From Pseudofrankia coriaricola (GTDB lineage: Bacteria > Actinomycetota > Actinomycetes > Frankiales > Frankiaceae): a stretch of 64,000 nucleotides of DNA. Below the pieces are notes generated by a model. That model ran no database searches, had not been told where the DNA came from, and was given only the letters and a program-made list of their open reading frames with translations. Location: assembly GCF_001854805.1 (NCBI RefSeq), contig NZ_MBLO01000223.1:138664-202663 (forward strand). Reading direction: 5' to 3'. Positions 25,079-34,045 of this stretch are shown piece after piece; position 1 is the first letter of the stretch, and each line of letters starts with the position of its first letter. Made by a program: the position numbers and the translations under genes.

Positions 25079-26539
25079 GTGGCCTACCGCGCGACCGTGC
25101 GAGGTGAACGGTTCGTCTTCGCCGATCTTCGGGAGGTGATGGCGAAGGCGAACGAGGAGAAGTCAGGTGATCAACTAGCGGAGATCGCCGCGGGCTCCGC
25201 CCGGGAGCGCGTGGCGGCCAAGCTGGCATTGGCGGACGTACCACTATCCGAGATCGTGGCGAACCCGCTCGTCGACGACGCTGTCACCGACCTGATTCTG
25301 GCCAGTCACGACACGGTCGGCTTCCAGGCGATCGCCGCCTGTACCATCGGAGAGTTCCGAGAGATGATCCTCGCGCCCGGGTTCCCGGAAACCTGGGCCG
25401 CCGGCGGTTTGGCGCGGGCGGTCACTCCGGAGATCGCGGCCGCCGTCGCGAAAATCATGAGCGACAGGGACCTGATCACCGGGGCAAAACCATTGCGTAC
25501 GGCCACCCGATGCCGCAACACGATGGGCGGGCCGGGGGTATTGGGGGTGCGGACTCAACCGAACCACCCCACCGACGACGTCGAAGGCATCCTGCTATCC
25601 GCCGTCGACGGGCTGCTCTACGGCTGCGGCGACGCGATGATCGGCGTGAACCCCGCCGCCGAGTCCGTCACGGGGACCGCCGCGATCCTGCGCGGCCTCG
25701 CCGGCCTGATCGACCACCTACATCTACCGACCCAGACCTGCGTGCTCGCCCACCTCACCACCCAACTCGCCGCTTTGGACGCAGGCGCCCCGGTCGACCT
25801 GCTGTTCCAGTCCGTCGCCGGAACCGAGGAAGCCAATCGCAGCTTCGGCATCAGCCTGGACCTGCTGGCCGAAGGCCGCGAGGCCGTACTCGCCCACCAC
25901 CGCACCAGAGCGGGACAGTTCGTCGGCGAACAGGTCATGTACTTCGAGACCGGCCAGGGCAGCGCGTTGTCCGCGGACGCGCACCACAGCATCGACCAAC
26001 TCACTGTCGAAGCCCGTGCGCACGGAGTCGCCCGCGCCTACGATCCGTTCCTCGTCAACTCGGTGGTCGGCTTCATCGGCCCGGAATACCTCGCGGACGC
26101 CCGGCAAATCATCCGGGCGGGATTGGAGGACCATTTCGTGGGCAAACTGCTCGGGCTTCCGATGGGGATCGATGTCTGCTACACCAACCACGTCGAGGCC
26201 GATCAGAACACCAACGACGATCTGTTCATCCTGCTTGCCGCCGCCGGATGCACCTTCGTCATGGGCGTCCCCGCCTCCGACGACGTGATGCTTGGTTACC
26301 AGTCCACCAGCTACCATGACGCCGCCGGGATACGGGAGTTGTTCGGCCTGTCGCCCGCGCCTGAGTTCACCACCTGGCTCACGGAGAAGGGACTACTACG
26401 CGACGGCCGGCTCACCGACCCCGCGGGCCAGCTCGCCGCCACCCTGGCCGGCGGCCTCGACGCCGCCCTGCTACAGGCCACACCCTCGGCGGCCATCGGC
26501 ACTCACCACCCGAGGCGTCAACCGGGCGGAGCGATGTGA
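25079..26539 (+). CDS. eutB: Ethanolamine ammonia-lyase large subunit
   Basis: This 486-residue protein matches EutB along its length: FREVMAKANEEKSGDQLAEI at the start (LREVMAKANEEKSGD here), MSDRDLITGAKPLR, TRCRNTMGGPGVLGVRTQPN, GLLYGCGDAMIGVNPA, and NDDLFILLAAAGCTFVMGVP. With EutC it forms the adenosylcobalamin-dependent enzyme converting ethanolamine to acetaldehyde and ammonia. It is slightly longer than enterobacterial EutB (~453) through a C-terminal tail. GTG start with GGGAGG upstream. Microcompartment shell and EutA reactivase genes are absent nearby. Confidence 0.96.
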   Translation: MAYRATVRGERFVFADLREVMAKANEEKSGDQLAEIAAGSARERVAAKLALADVPLSEIVANPLVDDAVTDLILASHDTVGFQAIAACTIGEFREMILAPGFPETWAAGGLARAVTPEIAAAVAKIMSDRDLITGAKPLRTATRCRNTMGGPGVLGVRTQPNHPTDDVEGILLSAVDGLLYGCGDAMIGVNPAAESVTGTAAILRGLAGLIDHLHLPTQTCVLAHLTTQLAALDAGAPVDLLFQSVAGTEEANRSFGISLDLLAEGREAVLAHHRTRAGQFVGEQVMYFETGQGSALSADAHHSIDQLTVEARAHGVARAYDPFLVNSVVGFIGPEYLADARQIIRAGLEDHFVGKLLGLPMGIDVCYTNHVEADQNTNDDLFILLAAAGCTFVMGVPASDDVMLGYQSTSYHDAAGIRELFGLSPAPEFTTWLTEKGLLRDGRLTDPAGQLAATLAGGLDAALLQATPSAAIGTHHPRRQPGGAM

Positions 26540-27411
26540 CGACCCCCAGCCCATCTCGACCCCAGCCCCGGACTCCAGCTCCATCTCCGCCAGGCGCGGC
26601 GACCCCCACCAACATCGAGCCGGCTACCGGTAGTGCTGGCGTGGATGTCACCCAACTGGCGCGGCGCGTCCGCGCCGTCACCCCCGCCCGGATCTTCGTC
26701 GGACGCATCGGCACCTCCTACGGAACCGCCCAGCTGCTCGCTCTGCGCGCCGACCACGCCGCCGCTCGCGACGCCGTCACCGCCAACCTCACTCTCACCA
26801 GCGGCCCCCTCGCCCCGCTCGCCGAACGATATGGCCTGTTCGCCGTCGATTCCGCCGCGGACGACCGCACCCAATACCTTCGTCGCCCCGACAGGGGTCG
26901 ACGGCTGTCCTCCATCGCACGCGACACCATCACCGCACGCTGCCCCCACGACACTGATCTACAGGTCGTCATTGGCGACGGGCTGTCCGCCGCCGCGATC
27001 GAGGCCCAGGTGCCCGGCCTGCTTCCACTCCTGCTGGACGCCGCGGACCAGGCCGGATGGTCGATCGGACAGACCTTCGCGGTCAACCACTGCCGCGTGG
27101 GGATCATGAACGACGTCGGTGAAATCCTCCATCCCAAAGCCGTCGTCCTACTCATAGGCGAGCGTCCTGGGCTGGCGACCGCGCAGAGCATGTCCGCCTA
27201 CCTCGCCTGGCGGCCTCGCGCCCACCACACCGACGCCGACCGCAACCTCCTCTCGAACATCCACCCCCGCGGTATCGCCCACCCCGATGCGGTCAGCCGC
27301 ATCATCGCGCTCATCCGGGCAATGCGCGCCACCGGCGCCAGCGGCATCACCCTCAAAGAACCAGACCGGCGCGGACCCCTCGATTCCGATTCGGTGGGGA
27401 CCGCGCCGTGA
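26536..27411 (+). CDS. eutC: Ethanolamine ammonia-lyase small subunit
   Basis: This 291-residue EutC protein has a Pro-rich N-terminal ~35 residues and the conserved core GRIGTSYGTAQLLALRADHA, LQVVIGDGLSAAAIEAQVP, NHCRVGIMNDVGEILHPKAV, LLIGERPGLATAQSMSAYL, and NIHPRGIAHPDA at the cobalamin-contacting end. GTG start overlaps the eutB stop by 4 nt, as expected for subunits made in equal amount. It is the last gene of the operon. Confidence 0.96.
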   Translation: MTTPSPSRPQPRTPAPSPPGAATPTNIEPATGSAGVDVTQLARRVRAVTPARIFVGRIGTSYGTAQLLALRADHAAARDAVTANLTLTSGPLAPLAERYGLFAVDSAADDRTQYLRRPDRGRRLSSIARDTITARCPHDTDLQVVIGDGLSAAAIEAQVPGLLPLLLDAADQAGWSIGQTFAVNHCRVGIMNDVGEILHPKAVVLLIGERPGLATAQSMSAYLAWRPRAHHTDADRNLLSNIHPRGIAHPDAVSRIIALIRAMRATGASGITLKEPDRRGPLDSDSVGTAP

Positions 27412-27423
27412 ACGGTATTGGGC

Positions 27424-27737
27424 CTCCGCCGCCAAGCGCCCGACCCCGAGCAGGCCGCCGCGGCTGTCCAGGACGCCCCGCGCGCGCCGCGCACCGCGAA
27501 GGCCATCGTCAGCAACATCACGCAGGACCGACGCATCGTGCGGCGCATCGCGGACGCCATGACCCCGTCCGGGTTGAGCGCGCGTGGTCGGCGATCGAAC
27601 CGAAGAACCCCGACGGGACCGGCCAAGGCCCTGGCGGCCCTCCCGTCGCGGCCAGCCCGCCGCCGAAACCCACGGCAGCGGTGATCCGACGGGACCGGCC
27701 CGGCGGCCCGATCCACGAATACTGGCAGGAATCCTGA
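27424..27737 (+). pseudogene. Frameshifted remnant of an unrecognised gene
   Basis: One frame reads QAPDPEQAAAAVQDAPRAPR then TAKAIVSNITQDRRIVRRIA to about 27560. A second frame then reads VERAWSAIEPKNPDGTGQ and ends GGPIHEYWQES at 27737. Both have GC-rich third positions, so a single gene with a frameshift is likely. Length and composition suggest an accessory regulatory or plasmid-type protein, but no family is recognised. Confidence 0.35.
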
Positions 27738-28150
27738 TAGAGCCCTATTTCGGGCACCCATAGCCGCAGTATAGAGATCCCCGGTCAGACCGTGATCGGA
27801 TATCGGCGGATAGGCATTTTTGGGTGCCCTGTCCTGGGTTCGGCCCTGATATGCGGTGCCGGGCCGGCACGGTCACCGCCGCGGGCATCCCACTGTTCCG
27901 CCGCATTGGGGCCGGGCACCGCACCAGCGGTGCACCCGAACGCCGACGGCCAGCGTGCGCTCGCGAAGTTCGCCAAACGGCGCGGGCTGTCGGCCAGTCA
28001 AGGTCAAAAGGCCTCCAGGAAATCGCGTATATGAGGATAAAGGCCGCGCCAGTCCCCCGGGCGCGGGTCGACGCGCGCCGCGTCGAGCCTGGCGTTATGA
28101 TTGTTGCCATCCGAATTAAGCAGGAAGGGTCAGAGGAAAGAGGGAGCGCT
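27738..28150. other. Intergenic stretch with a 9-bp inverted repeat
   Basis: About 410 bases with no gene recognised. GGGCACCCA (27752-27760) and TGGGTGCCC (27821-27829) are exact inverted copies 60 bp apart, possibly ends of a very small element or a long hairpin. The end of the stretch should contain the promoter of the coiled-coil gene. Confidence 0.45.
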
Positions 28151-28576
28151 ATGACTCGATTGTCCGAGCAGCTGGCCGACCTCGCCACGCGCGCCAAGGC
28201 TGCCGAGGAGGCCGCGGACGCGGCTGAGAAGCAGGCCCGCGAGGAGCTGGAAACCAGAGTCGACCAAGCTCGTGCGAATGCCGAGCGGCACGCGAGCGAG
28301 CTTCGCGAAAAGGCCGCCGGCGCCGCCAGGGAGGCCTCCGACCGGTGGGGCGAGATCCAGGGCCGCTGGAAGGACCACGTGAGCGCCCTGCGCGCTGAGG
28401 CCCAAGAGAAGCGGGCCGAGCGCGACACCAACCGCGCCGAGCGGCGAGCGGAAAACTCCGAGGACGACGCTGTCTACGCGATCGACTTCGCCATGGCGGC
28501 CGTGGAAGAAGCCGAGTTCGCCGTCCTGGACGCGACCTTGGCCCGTGCCGACGCCGCCGCCGCTCAGGCCAGTTAG
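28151..28576 (+). CDS. Small coiled-coil protein
   Basis: This 141-residue Ala/Glu/Arg-rich protein is predicted to be almost wholly helical: AKAAEEAADAAEKQAREELE and RANAERHASELREKAAGAAR show heptad character. The C-terminal part (YAIDFAMAAVEEAEFAVLDA) is more conserved-looking. Similar proteins are widespread in actinomycetes and have no assigned function. GAGGGAG lies 4-10 nt before the ATG. No signal peptide or membrane segment. Confidence 0.75.
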   Translation: MTRLSEQLADLATRAKAAEEAADAAEKQAREELETRVDQARANAERHASELREKAAGAAREASDRWGEIQGRWKDHVSALRAEAQEKRAERDTNRAERRAENSEDDAVYAIDFAMAAVEEAEFAVLDATLARADAAAAQAS

Positions 28577-28906
28577 CCGCAGCCAGCTAGCCGCGACCAT
28601 TCATGCCCGGACCAAGCGCCGGAGGTGAGGCGGCCCGGACTGCCGTTCGTTGACGCTCGTTCCCGAGCCCGCACCGGCGCCGACCGGACCCACATCTCAC
28701 CCGCCATGGGTGACGAGTCGTTCCCCGTACGTGGCTACCATCCGTCAGAGCCGGCTTGTTCCCCCGCGAATGATGCCGCCACGTCGCGGAGCAGATGTTA
28801 TGTGTGAATCATCGCCAATGGCTCGCATCATCAAGTCGGGTCGTCCCAAAATCCTCGACAACGGCTTCGGCGCGGTGCACGGACGGATGGTTCCGGGAGG
28901 GAATCC
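28577..28906. other. Intergenic stretch, no gene recognised
   Basis: About 330 bases lie upstream of the DyP peroxidase gene. No protein-like frame, strong hairpin or clear promoter was found. Confidence 0.45.
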
Positions 28907-30208
28907 TTGACCGACAAGTGGACCGCCGTGCCGTATGAGGGATGGAGCGGGGGTGGATGTCCGGCGGGTGGTCTTGCGCGGCGGTCGTTCTTTCGGGGTG
29001 CCCTCGCCGCGGGCATCGTGGGAGCGGCGGGCGGGACCCTGGGCGGTCTCGACCTCGCCCGGACGGAGGCATCGGGCGGCGCCCAGCCGGGTGCCGGCAC
29101 GATTCCGTTTCACGGCGACCATCAGGCGGGCATCGCCACTGATCCGCAGACGGTGGGAGCGTTCGCGTCCTTCGATGTGACCGCCGCCGACCGCAGCGAA
29201 CTCGCGGATCTGTTTCGTGCCCTGACCGCCCGGGCCCGGTTCCTCACCGCGGGCGGAACGGGGCCTAAGCCGTCTCCAGGTGCACCCCCGCCGGACAACG
29301 GCATCCTGGGACCCGGTGTCGTGCCGGACGACCTCACCATCACCGTGGCCGTCGGCGCGACCCTGTTCGACAGCCGCTACGGACTCGGCGGGCGCAAACC
29401 AGTCCAACTCGTCTCGATGCGGCCTTTCCTCCACGACGACCTGGATCCGGCGCTATCCCAGGGCGACCTGCTGATACAGATATGCGCCAAGCACCGCGAC
29501 ACCACGGTGCACGCCACCCTCGACATCCTGGCCCACACCACAGGCGCCATGAAGCCGCGCTGGCGCCTGCACTGCCAGCGCAACCCGCCGCGTCCGGTCG
29601 GTATCCCGCGGGACTGGTTCGGCTTCAAAGACGGCATCACCAATCCCGACAGAACAAACACCGCCACGATGAACAAGGTGGTCTGGGTGCAGCCGAACAC
29701 CGCCGAGCCCGCCTGGACGGCGGGCGGTACCTACCAGGTGGTGCGGATCGTCCACTTCGACCTCGAAGCCTGGCAGAAGGTGCCCGTGGCCCAGCAGGAG
29801 CGGATCTTCGGACGGCGCAAGGTCAGCGGCGCACCGATGTACGCCGTGTCCGACGACGCGTCGGACACCCTCGATCCCATCTACACCAACGACCCACAAG
29901 GCCTGATCACTGCCCTGAACTCGCATGTACGGCTGGCAAATCCGCAGACCCCCGAGACCGCGTCGACCAGCTCCATCCTGCGTCGCAGCTACGACTACGA
30001 GCGCAGTCCGGACGAGCAGGGTGGCCTCGATCTGGGACACGCGTTCTGCTGCTTCCAGCGTGAGCTCGACACCTACATCGCCATGCAGACCCGGCTGGAA
30101 GCCGAGGCCCTGGTGCCCTACATCAGCCCGAGGGGAGGGGGCTACTTCTTCGCCCTTCCGGGGGTGCGCGACGAACACGACTATTTCGCCCGCGGCCTCC
30201 TGGCCTGA
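28907..30208 (+). CDS. Dyp-type haem peroxidase, Tat-exported
   Basis: This 433-residue protein has a twin-arginine signal (ARRSFFRGALAAGIVGAAGG, residues ~24-45), then the Dyp fold. The catalytic GxxDG motif is in WFGFKDGITNP near residue 240, and FCCFQRELDTYIAMQTRLE is in the C-terminal helix region. Dyp enzymes oxidise dyes, lignin-like phenols and porphyrin iron. The EfeB-like branch is exported and linked to haem-iron release. No EfeU/O genes are adjacent. TTG start with GGGAGGG upstream. Confidence 0.92.
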   Translation: MTDKWTAVPYEGWSGGGCPAGGLARRSFFRGALAAGIVGAAGGTLGGLDLARTEASGGAQPGAGTIPFHGDHQAGIATDPQTVGAFASFDVTAADRSELADLFRALTARARFLTAGGTGPKPSPGAPPPDNGILGPGVVPDDLTITVAVGATLFDSRYGLGGRKPVQLVSMRPFLHDDLDPALSQGDLLIQICAKHRDTTVHATLDILAHTTGAMKPRWRLHCQRNPPRPVGIPRDWFGFKDGITNPDRTNTATMNKVVWVQPNTAEPAWTAGGTYQVVRIVHFDLEAWQKVPVAQQERIFGRRKVSGAPMYAVSDDASDTLDPIYTNDPQGLITALNSHVRLANPQTPETASTSSILRRSYDYERSPDEQGGLDLGHAFCCFQRELDTYIAMQTRLEAEALVPYISPRGGGYFFALPGVRDEHDYFARGLLA

Positions 30209-30286
30209 CCCCCGTCTCCCGCCGTGCCGGTCTCCCGCGCAGCCGGCCGCCCGGACCGAGTCGCCGCGACGCGAACAGGAGGTCGG

Positions 30287-31363
30287 ATGCGTTCCCGTCC
30301 GCCAGCCCGAACCGCCACGACCGACCGGCACGCCGGCGATCGGCGCCGCCGCCGCACGGCGCTCCGCCCGGTCCTGGCGGCCGGCGTCAGCCTCCTGATC
30401 ACATCGTGTAGCCCCGCCGGGTCAGCCGGTCCCTCCTCGGCTGGGACCTCGGTCGCGGACGCGGCCGCCAGCGGCCGCGTGTACGTCACCAACCAGCTCG
30501 ACAACACCGTCTCGGTGATCGACGCCGGAACGAACAAGGTCGTCGCGACCGTGGCGGCTGGCGTCGGGCCCGAGGGGATCGCCCTCGCCCCGGACGGCCG
30601 GCACGCGTACATCGCCAATAGCGGATCGGCTCTGGTATCGGTCCTCGACACCCGCACCAACACGATCGTGGCGACCGTGCCTGTCGGCGCCAGTCCCTCC
30701 GGCGTGGCGCTGAGCCCGAACGGCTTGACCCTCTACGTCACCAACGGCGGGTCGAACAGCGTCTCGATCCTCGACACCCGCACCAACCGCGTAGCCGCCA
30801 CCGTCGCGGTCGGCATCTCCCCGGTCAGCGTGGCGACCAGCCGCGACGGCGCCGTGGCCCTCGTCGCCAACAGCGGCTCGGGCACCGTATCGGTCATCGA
30901 CACCCATACCCGTCGGGTCACCCGCACCCTGCCCGCCGGACGCTCCCCGGTCGGCGTCGCCGTGAACGCGGCCGCCTCGTTGGCATACGTCGCCAACGAG
31001 GCGACCGCAGGCGTCTCTGTCCTCGCACCCGGCACCAGCACGATCACTACCACCATCTCGCTCGGCGAAGGCCCCTTCGACGTCGCGCTCGCACCGGACG
31101 ACCGCACCGCCTACGTGACAGTCCTCGGCCCCGGCGCCGTCGCTGTGATCGACACCCACAGCAACCGCGTCTCGGCGACTGTTCCCGTGGGTTCGCCGGG
31201 GACCGACCCGTTCAACCTTGACGTCACCTCCCACGCGATCTACGTCACCGAACAGGGCGCGGGCACCCTCACGGTCATCGACCAGAAGACCCTCAAGGTC
31301 ATTGCAACGGTCACCGTCGGCAACAGTCCATACGGCGTAGCGGTGAGCCCTCAGCGCACGTAG
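30287..31363 (+). CDS. Secreted YVTN-repeat beta-propeller protein
   Basis: This 358-residue protein has a signal-type N-terminus ending near a Cys (ITSCSPAG, probable lipobox-like site), then about seven repeats. Each has the form YVTN/VSVIDxxTNKVVATVxVGxxPxGVALxPDG, for example GRVYVTNQLDNTVSVIDAGT. These blades build a YncE-like propeller that binds peptides or DNA in some homologues. AGGAGG at 30277-30282 decides for the ATG at 30287 over an upstream GTG. It follows the DyP gene by 78 nt, perhaps as an exported pair. Confidence 0.85.
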   Translation: MRSRPPARTATTDRHAGDRRRRRTALRPVLAAGVSLLITSCSPAGSAGPSSAGTSVADAAASGRVYVTNQLDNTVSVIDAGTNKVVATVAAGVGPEGIALAPDGRHAYIANSGSALVSVLDTRTNTIVATVPVGASPSGVALSPNGLTLYVTNGGSNSVSILDTRTNRVAATVAVGISPVSVATSRDGAVALVANSGSGTVSVIDTHTRRVTRTLPAGRSPVGVAVNAAASLAYVANEATAGVSVLAPGTSTITTTISLGEGPFDVALAPDDRTAYVTVLGPGAVAVIDTHSNRVSATVPVGSPGTDPFNLDVTSHAIYVTEQGAGTLTVIDQKTLKVIATVTVGNSPYGVAVSPQRT

Positions 31364-31580
31364 AACCGAGCCCTCACCGGGACGACGAGCCGGGCCAGCC
31401 ACGCTCGCAGCGCTGGGACAGCAGCGCCGTCTGGGCGCGGCGGACCGACGGTGCGGGTCGGCCACCTGGATCCGTTTGCGCTGGGCTTGCTGGCGATCAG
31501 GCCGTCCGCGTCGGGCAGCCGTCATCCAGCGTCGCCGGCTCGACGATCACGAGCCCGGCGCGCGCCCGCTTCGGTCAGGA

Positions 31581-32444
31581 TCAGTTGACGATGTCGGCGA
31601 GGCGGTCGACCTGATCGGGGTCGGGGGACCAGCAGTAGACGATGGTCTCGTCGGCGCCGAGGTCGGCGAACCCCGCGATGGCGCCACGGATCTGTTGGGG
31701 GGTGGTGAGCCATGCCTCCAGGACCTGGCGGGCGTACTGGCTGGACCCGTAGTAGTGGGCGATGGCCGCTCGCCCTTCTTCGAGCACGGTGTCCGGCCCG
31801 AGCGCGGCGTTGACTTGGCCGACCATCCGAGGCCGACCCGCCCGGCCGGCCTGGTCCCATTCCTTTTCGACGGTGCGCAGCAGGCCGTCGGCGTGGGCCG
31901 GCGGGGTGGCGCAGAGAAAGCCGTCGCCCCACCGGGCAATCCGGGCGAGGGCAGCGGCGGTGAACCCGCCGAACAGCACCTGCGGGCCGCCGCGACGGGT
32001 GGGCGCCGGGCCGACGAAACCGAGCCCCGGCCGGGCGGCCTCGCCGGCCCAGATGCTCCGCAGGATCGGCATCTGTTCGTCGAGTCGCCGTCCGCGCCGG
32101 TGGAAATCGGCACCTATAGCGCAGTAGTCATCCTCCCACGCACCCAGTCCGATACCGAGGGTGAGCCGGCCGCCGGAAATGCGGTCAAGGGTCGCCGCCT
32201 GCTTCGCCAGCAGGACGGGCTCCCGCAACGGCGCGAGCAGTACCTCGGTCTGGACGCGGATCCGCGTCGTGGCCCCGATGATCGCGGCGAGCGTCACCAA
32301 TGGCTCCGGGTTGTCGTACACGACCCGGTCAAGGAGCCCGACGGTGCTGAAGGGGCCGGCATCGGCGCGCCGAGCCCAGTCCAACAGGGACGGCGGATCG
32401 CCGATCGGCAGGCCGAGACCTACATCCATGAGTTCTACCTCCAC
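31581..32444 (-). CDS. LLM-class F420-dependent oxidoreductase
   Basis: This 287-residue luciferase-like monooxygenase fold protein shows VGLGLPIGDPPSLLDWARRA at the start, AAIIGATTRIRVQTEVLLAP, DRISGGRLTLGIGLGAWEDD and GPAPTRRGGPQVLFGG. The GLG.W.DD pattern fits the F420-dependent TIGR03620-like branch. Such enzymes do two-electron reductions or oxidations with coenzyme F420. Substrate unknown. A second Met five codons in is an alternative start. It lies 60 nt downstream of the SDR gene on the same strand. Confidence 0.88.
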   Translation of the reverse strand: MEVELMDVGLGLPIGDPPSLLDWARRADAGPFSTVGLLDRVVYDNPEPLVTLAAIIGATTRIRVQTEVLLAPLREPVLLAKQAATLDRISGGRLTLGIGLGAWEDDYCAIGADFHRRGRRLDEQMPILRSIWAGEAARPGLGFVGPAPTRRGGPQVLFGGFTAAALARIARWGDGFLCATPPAHADGLLRTVEKEWDQAGRAGRPRMVGQVNAALGPDTVLEEGRAAIAHYYGSSQYARQVLEAWLTTPQQIRGAIAGFADLGADETIVYCWSPDPDQVDRLADIVN

Positions 32445-32504
32445 CCGCGGAACCAGGAACCGGCGGCGTACCCTTCCGCGGCGCTCGTTCCGGCGATCCC
32501 GGGC

Positions 32505-33272
32505 TCACGAGTCCGGGAAAAGGGGCCAGCCCGCCATAAGGCCGCCGTCGACCGTGAGGACATGACCGGTGATATAGCCCGCCTTGTCCGAGCCTAGGAA
32601 CTGGACGGCCTCGGCGATCTCCTCCGGCGTGCCCGCCCGGTGCAGCGGCAGCACCGAGTCGACCGCGTCACGCGCGCTGTCAGTGCCGGTGAACCGCTCG
32701 TACATCCCGGTCCTGGTAAACCCTGGGGCGATGGCATTGACCCGGATACCGTGAGCGGCGCCTTCGAGGGCAGCCGCCTTCGTGATGCCGACGACCGCGT
32801 GTTTGCTGCCGACGTACACGGCCGCATCGGGGTAACCCATCAGACCAAATGCGGAGCTGGCGTTGACGATACTGCCTCCGCCCTGCTCCCTCATGGCCCG
32901 GAACTCGTGCTTCAAACACTGCAGGGTACCCTTGACGTTCGTATCGAAGACCGACTGGTAACTCTCGTCGGTCATCTCGGTCACCGAGCCGGGTGTTCCT
33001 TCGATGCCGGCGTTGTTGAAGGCAACATCGATCCGTCCGAACCTGACGATCGCGCGGTCGGCGATGTTCTTCACCTCCGCGTCGCAACGAACGTCGGCAC
33101 ACACGAACTCGACCTGGGCACCAAGATCGCCGAGCTCTCCGGCAAGCTGCTCGCCGGCGTCCATGTGGCGGCCTGAGACGACAAGATTTGCACCCTCACG
33201 GGCATACGCGAATGCGGCGGCGCGGCCGATACCCGTGAGCGCACCCGTAATAACGACAACGGGAACAGACAA
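32505..33272 (-). CDS. Short-chain dehydrogenase/reductase
   Basis: This 255-residue classical SDR has VVVITGALTGIGRAAAFAYA (cofactor motif TGxxxGIG), NNAGIEG, Ser in IVNASSAFG, the YxxxK pair in VYVGSKHAVVG, and the C-terminal GxxLxVDGG motif as GHVLTVDGGLM. The TTG start at 33272 with AAAGGGG upstream gives the usual ~250-residue length; a longer frame adds only nonconserved residues. The family oxidises or reduces alcohols and ketones with NAD(P). It is probably co-transcribed with the LLM oxidoreductase. Confidence 0.9.
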   Translation of the reverse strand: MSVPVVVITGALTGIGRAAAFAYAREGANLVVSGRHMDAGEQLAGELGDLGAQVEFVCADVRCDAEVKNIADRAIVRFGRIDVAFNNAGIEGTPGSVTEMTDESYQSVFDTNVKGTLQCLKHEFRAMREQGGGSIVNASSAFGLMGYPDAAVYVGSKHAVVGITKAAALEGAAHGIRVNAIAPGFTRTGMYERFTGTDSARDAVDSVLPLHRAGTPEEIAEAVQFLGSDKAGYITGHVLTVDGGLMAGWPLFPDS

Positions 33273-33365
33273 CCTCAAGACCCCTTTCCAATCACCTGAC
33301 AGTCCGTTCCCGCTGGCGAAGGATCTAAGCGCACAACTCCGTCTGCCGAGCTCGTTTCTCGGCAG

Positions 33366-33571
33366 GACCTCGGCCTGTGGATGAGCGCCTTCGCCCACAC
33401 CGAGTTCGAGGCGGTCCAGCTCATCCCGGCCGTCCTGCTTACGCAGTTCATGCCGTGTGGCATCCTGACCCCCAACACGAGATGATCCCCGTCCTCTATG
33501 AGATCAGCATCGTCATGCCCATGTCCTACGTGGTCGACGCCTCGACGGAGATCCCGAGGGCGGTGACGTAG
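33366..33571 (+). pseudogene. Remnant of an ABC-2 type transporter permease, frameshifted
   Basis: One frame reads LGLWMSAFAHTEFEAVQLIP, AVLLTQFMPCGILTP and stops at 33483. The continuation EMIPVLYEISIVMPMSYVVD lies in another frame, consistent with loss of one base near 33475. This is the classic ABC-2 permease end (SAFARTEFQAVQFMP, LCGLFVPR, LPLSYAVDA). No upstream part or ATPase is present, so only the 3' end survives. Confidence 0.8.
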
Positions 33572-33596
33572 TCACGCGAACTCACCGGGAGTGGTC

Positions 33597-33953
33597 ATGA
33601 CAGTGAAACTGAACCGGAGGTCCTACGAGCACGCTCGAGCCCTGATCGAGAATCGGCGGGTGGTGCTGGACGACGGGGACGACTGGAGCGAGCACCGGCC
33701 GTCAGTGCGGCGGGAGAACGAGTTCCTCGATGAACACGGTTTCGAGGAGTACCAGAAGTGGTTCCTGGGCATCGACGACGAGGCTGGCGAAAATCGGAAG
33801 GCCCGGTACAGGTTCTCTTGCGGAGACTTCGAGAACGTCGACCGGTGCGGCGTCCTGTCAGCCGAGTCGAGGGCCGGACAGTGCGGTCATCTCGACATCG
33901 AACACGCCGCGGCCCACCTTCATGGAATGCTCGACATGGCACGCGCCGGATAG
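33597..33953 (+). CDS. Conserved hypothetical protein, paralogue of the gene at 35305-35673
   Basis: This 118-residue acidic protein begins MTVKLNRRSYEHARALIENR. Conserved blocks shared with its paralogue are DDWSEH, DEHGFxEYxKW, LGIDDE, GDFENVxRCGVL, AESRAGQ and AAAHLHGMLD. The fold is probably alpha/beta and cytoplasmic, function unknown. Two ATG/GTG codons upstream are possible, but the paralogue starts at the equivalent Met. GGGAG precedes it. It sits at the head of the stress-type island, before the DUF1931 gene. Confidence 0.8.
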   Translation: MTVKLNRRSYEHARALIENRRVVLDDGDDWSEHRPSVRRENEFLDEHGFEEYQKWFLGIDDEAGENRKARYRFSCGDFENVDRCGVLSAESRAGQCGHLDIEHAAAHLHGMLDMARAG

Positions 33954-34045
33954 GCGGCGACGTCGGGGCAGGCGCCGGGACGGCCGGTGGCTCGCCACTT
34001 CGTGCGGCTCGCCACGTGAAAAACGATCCTCACAGGAGGCCCGCT

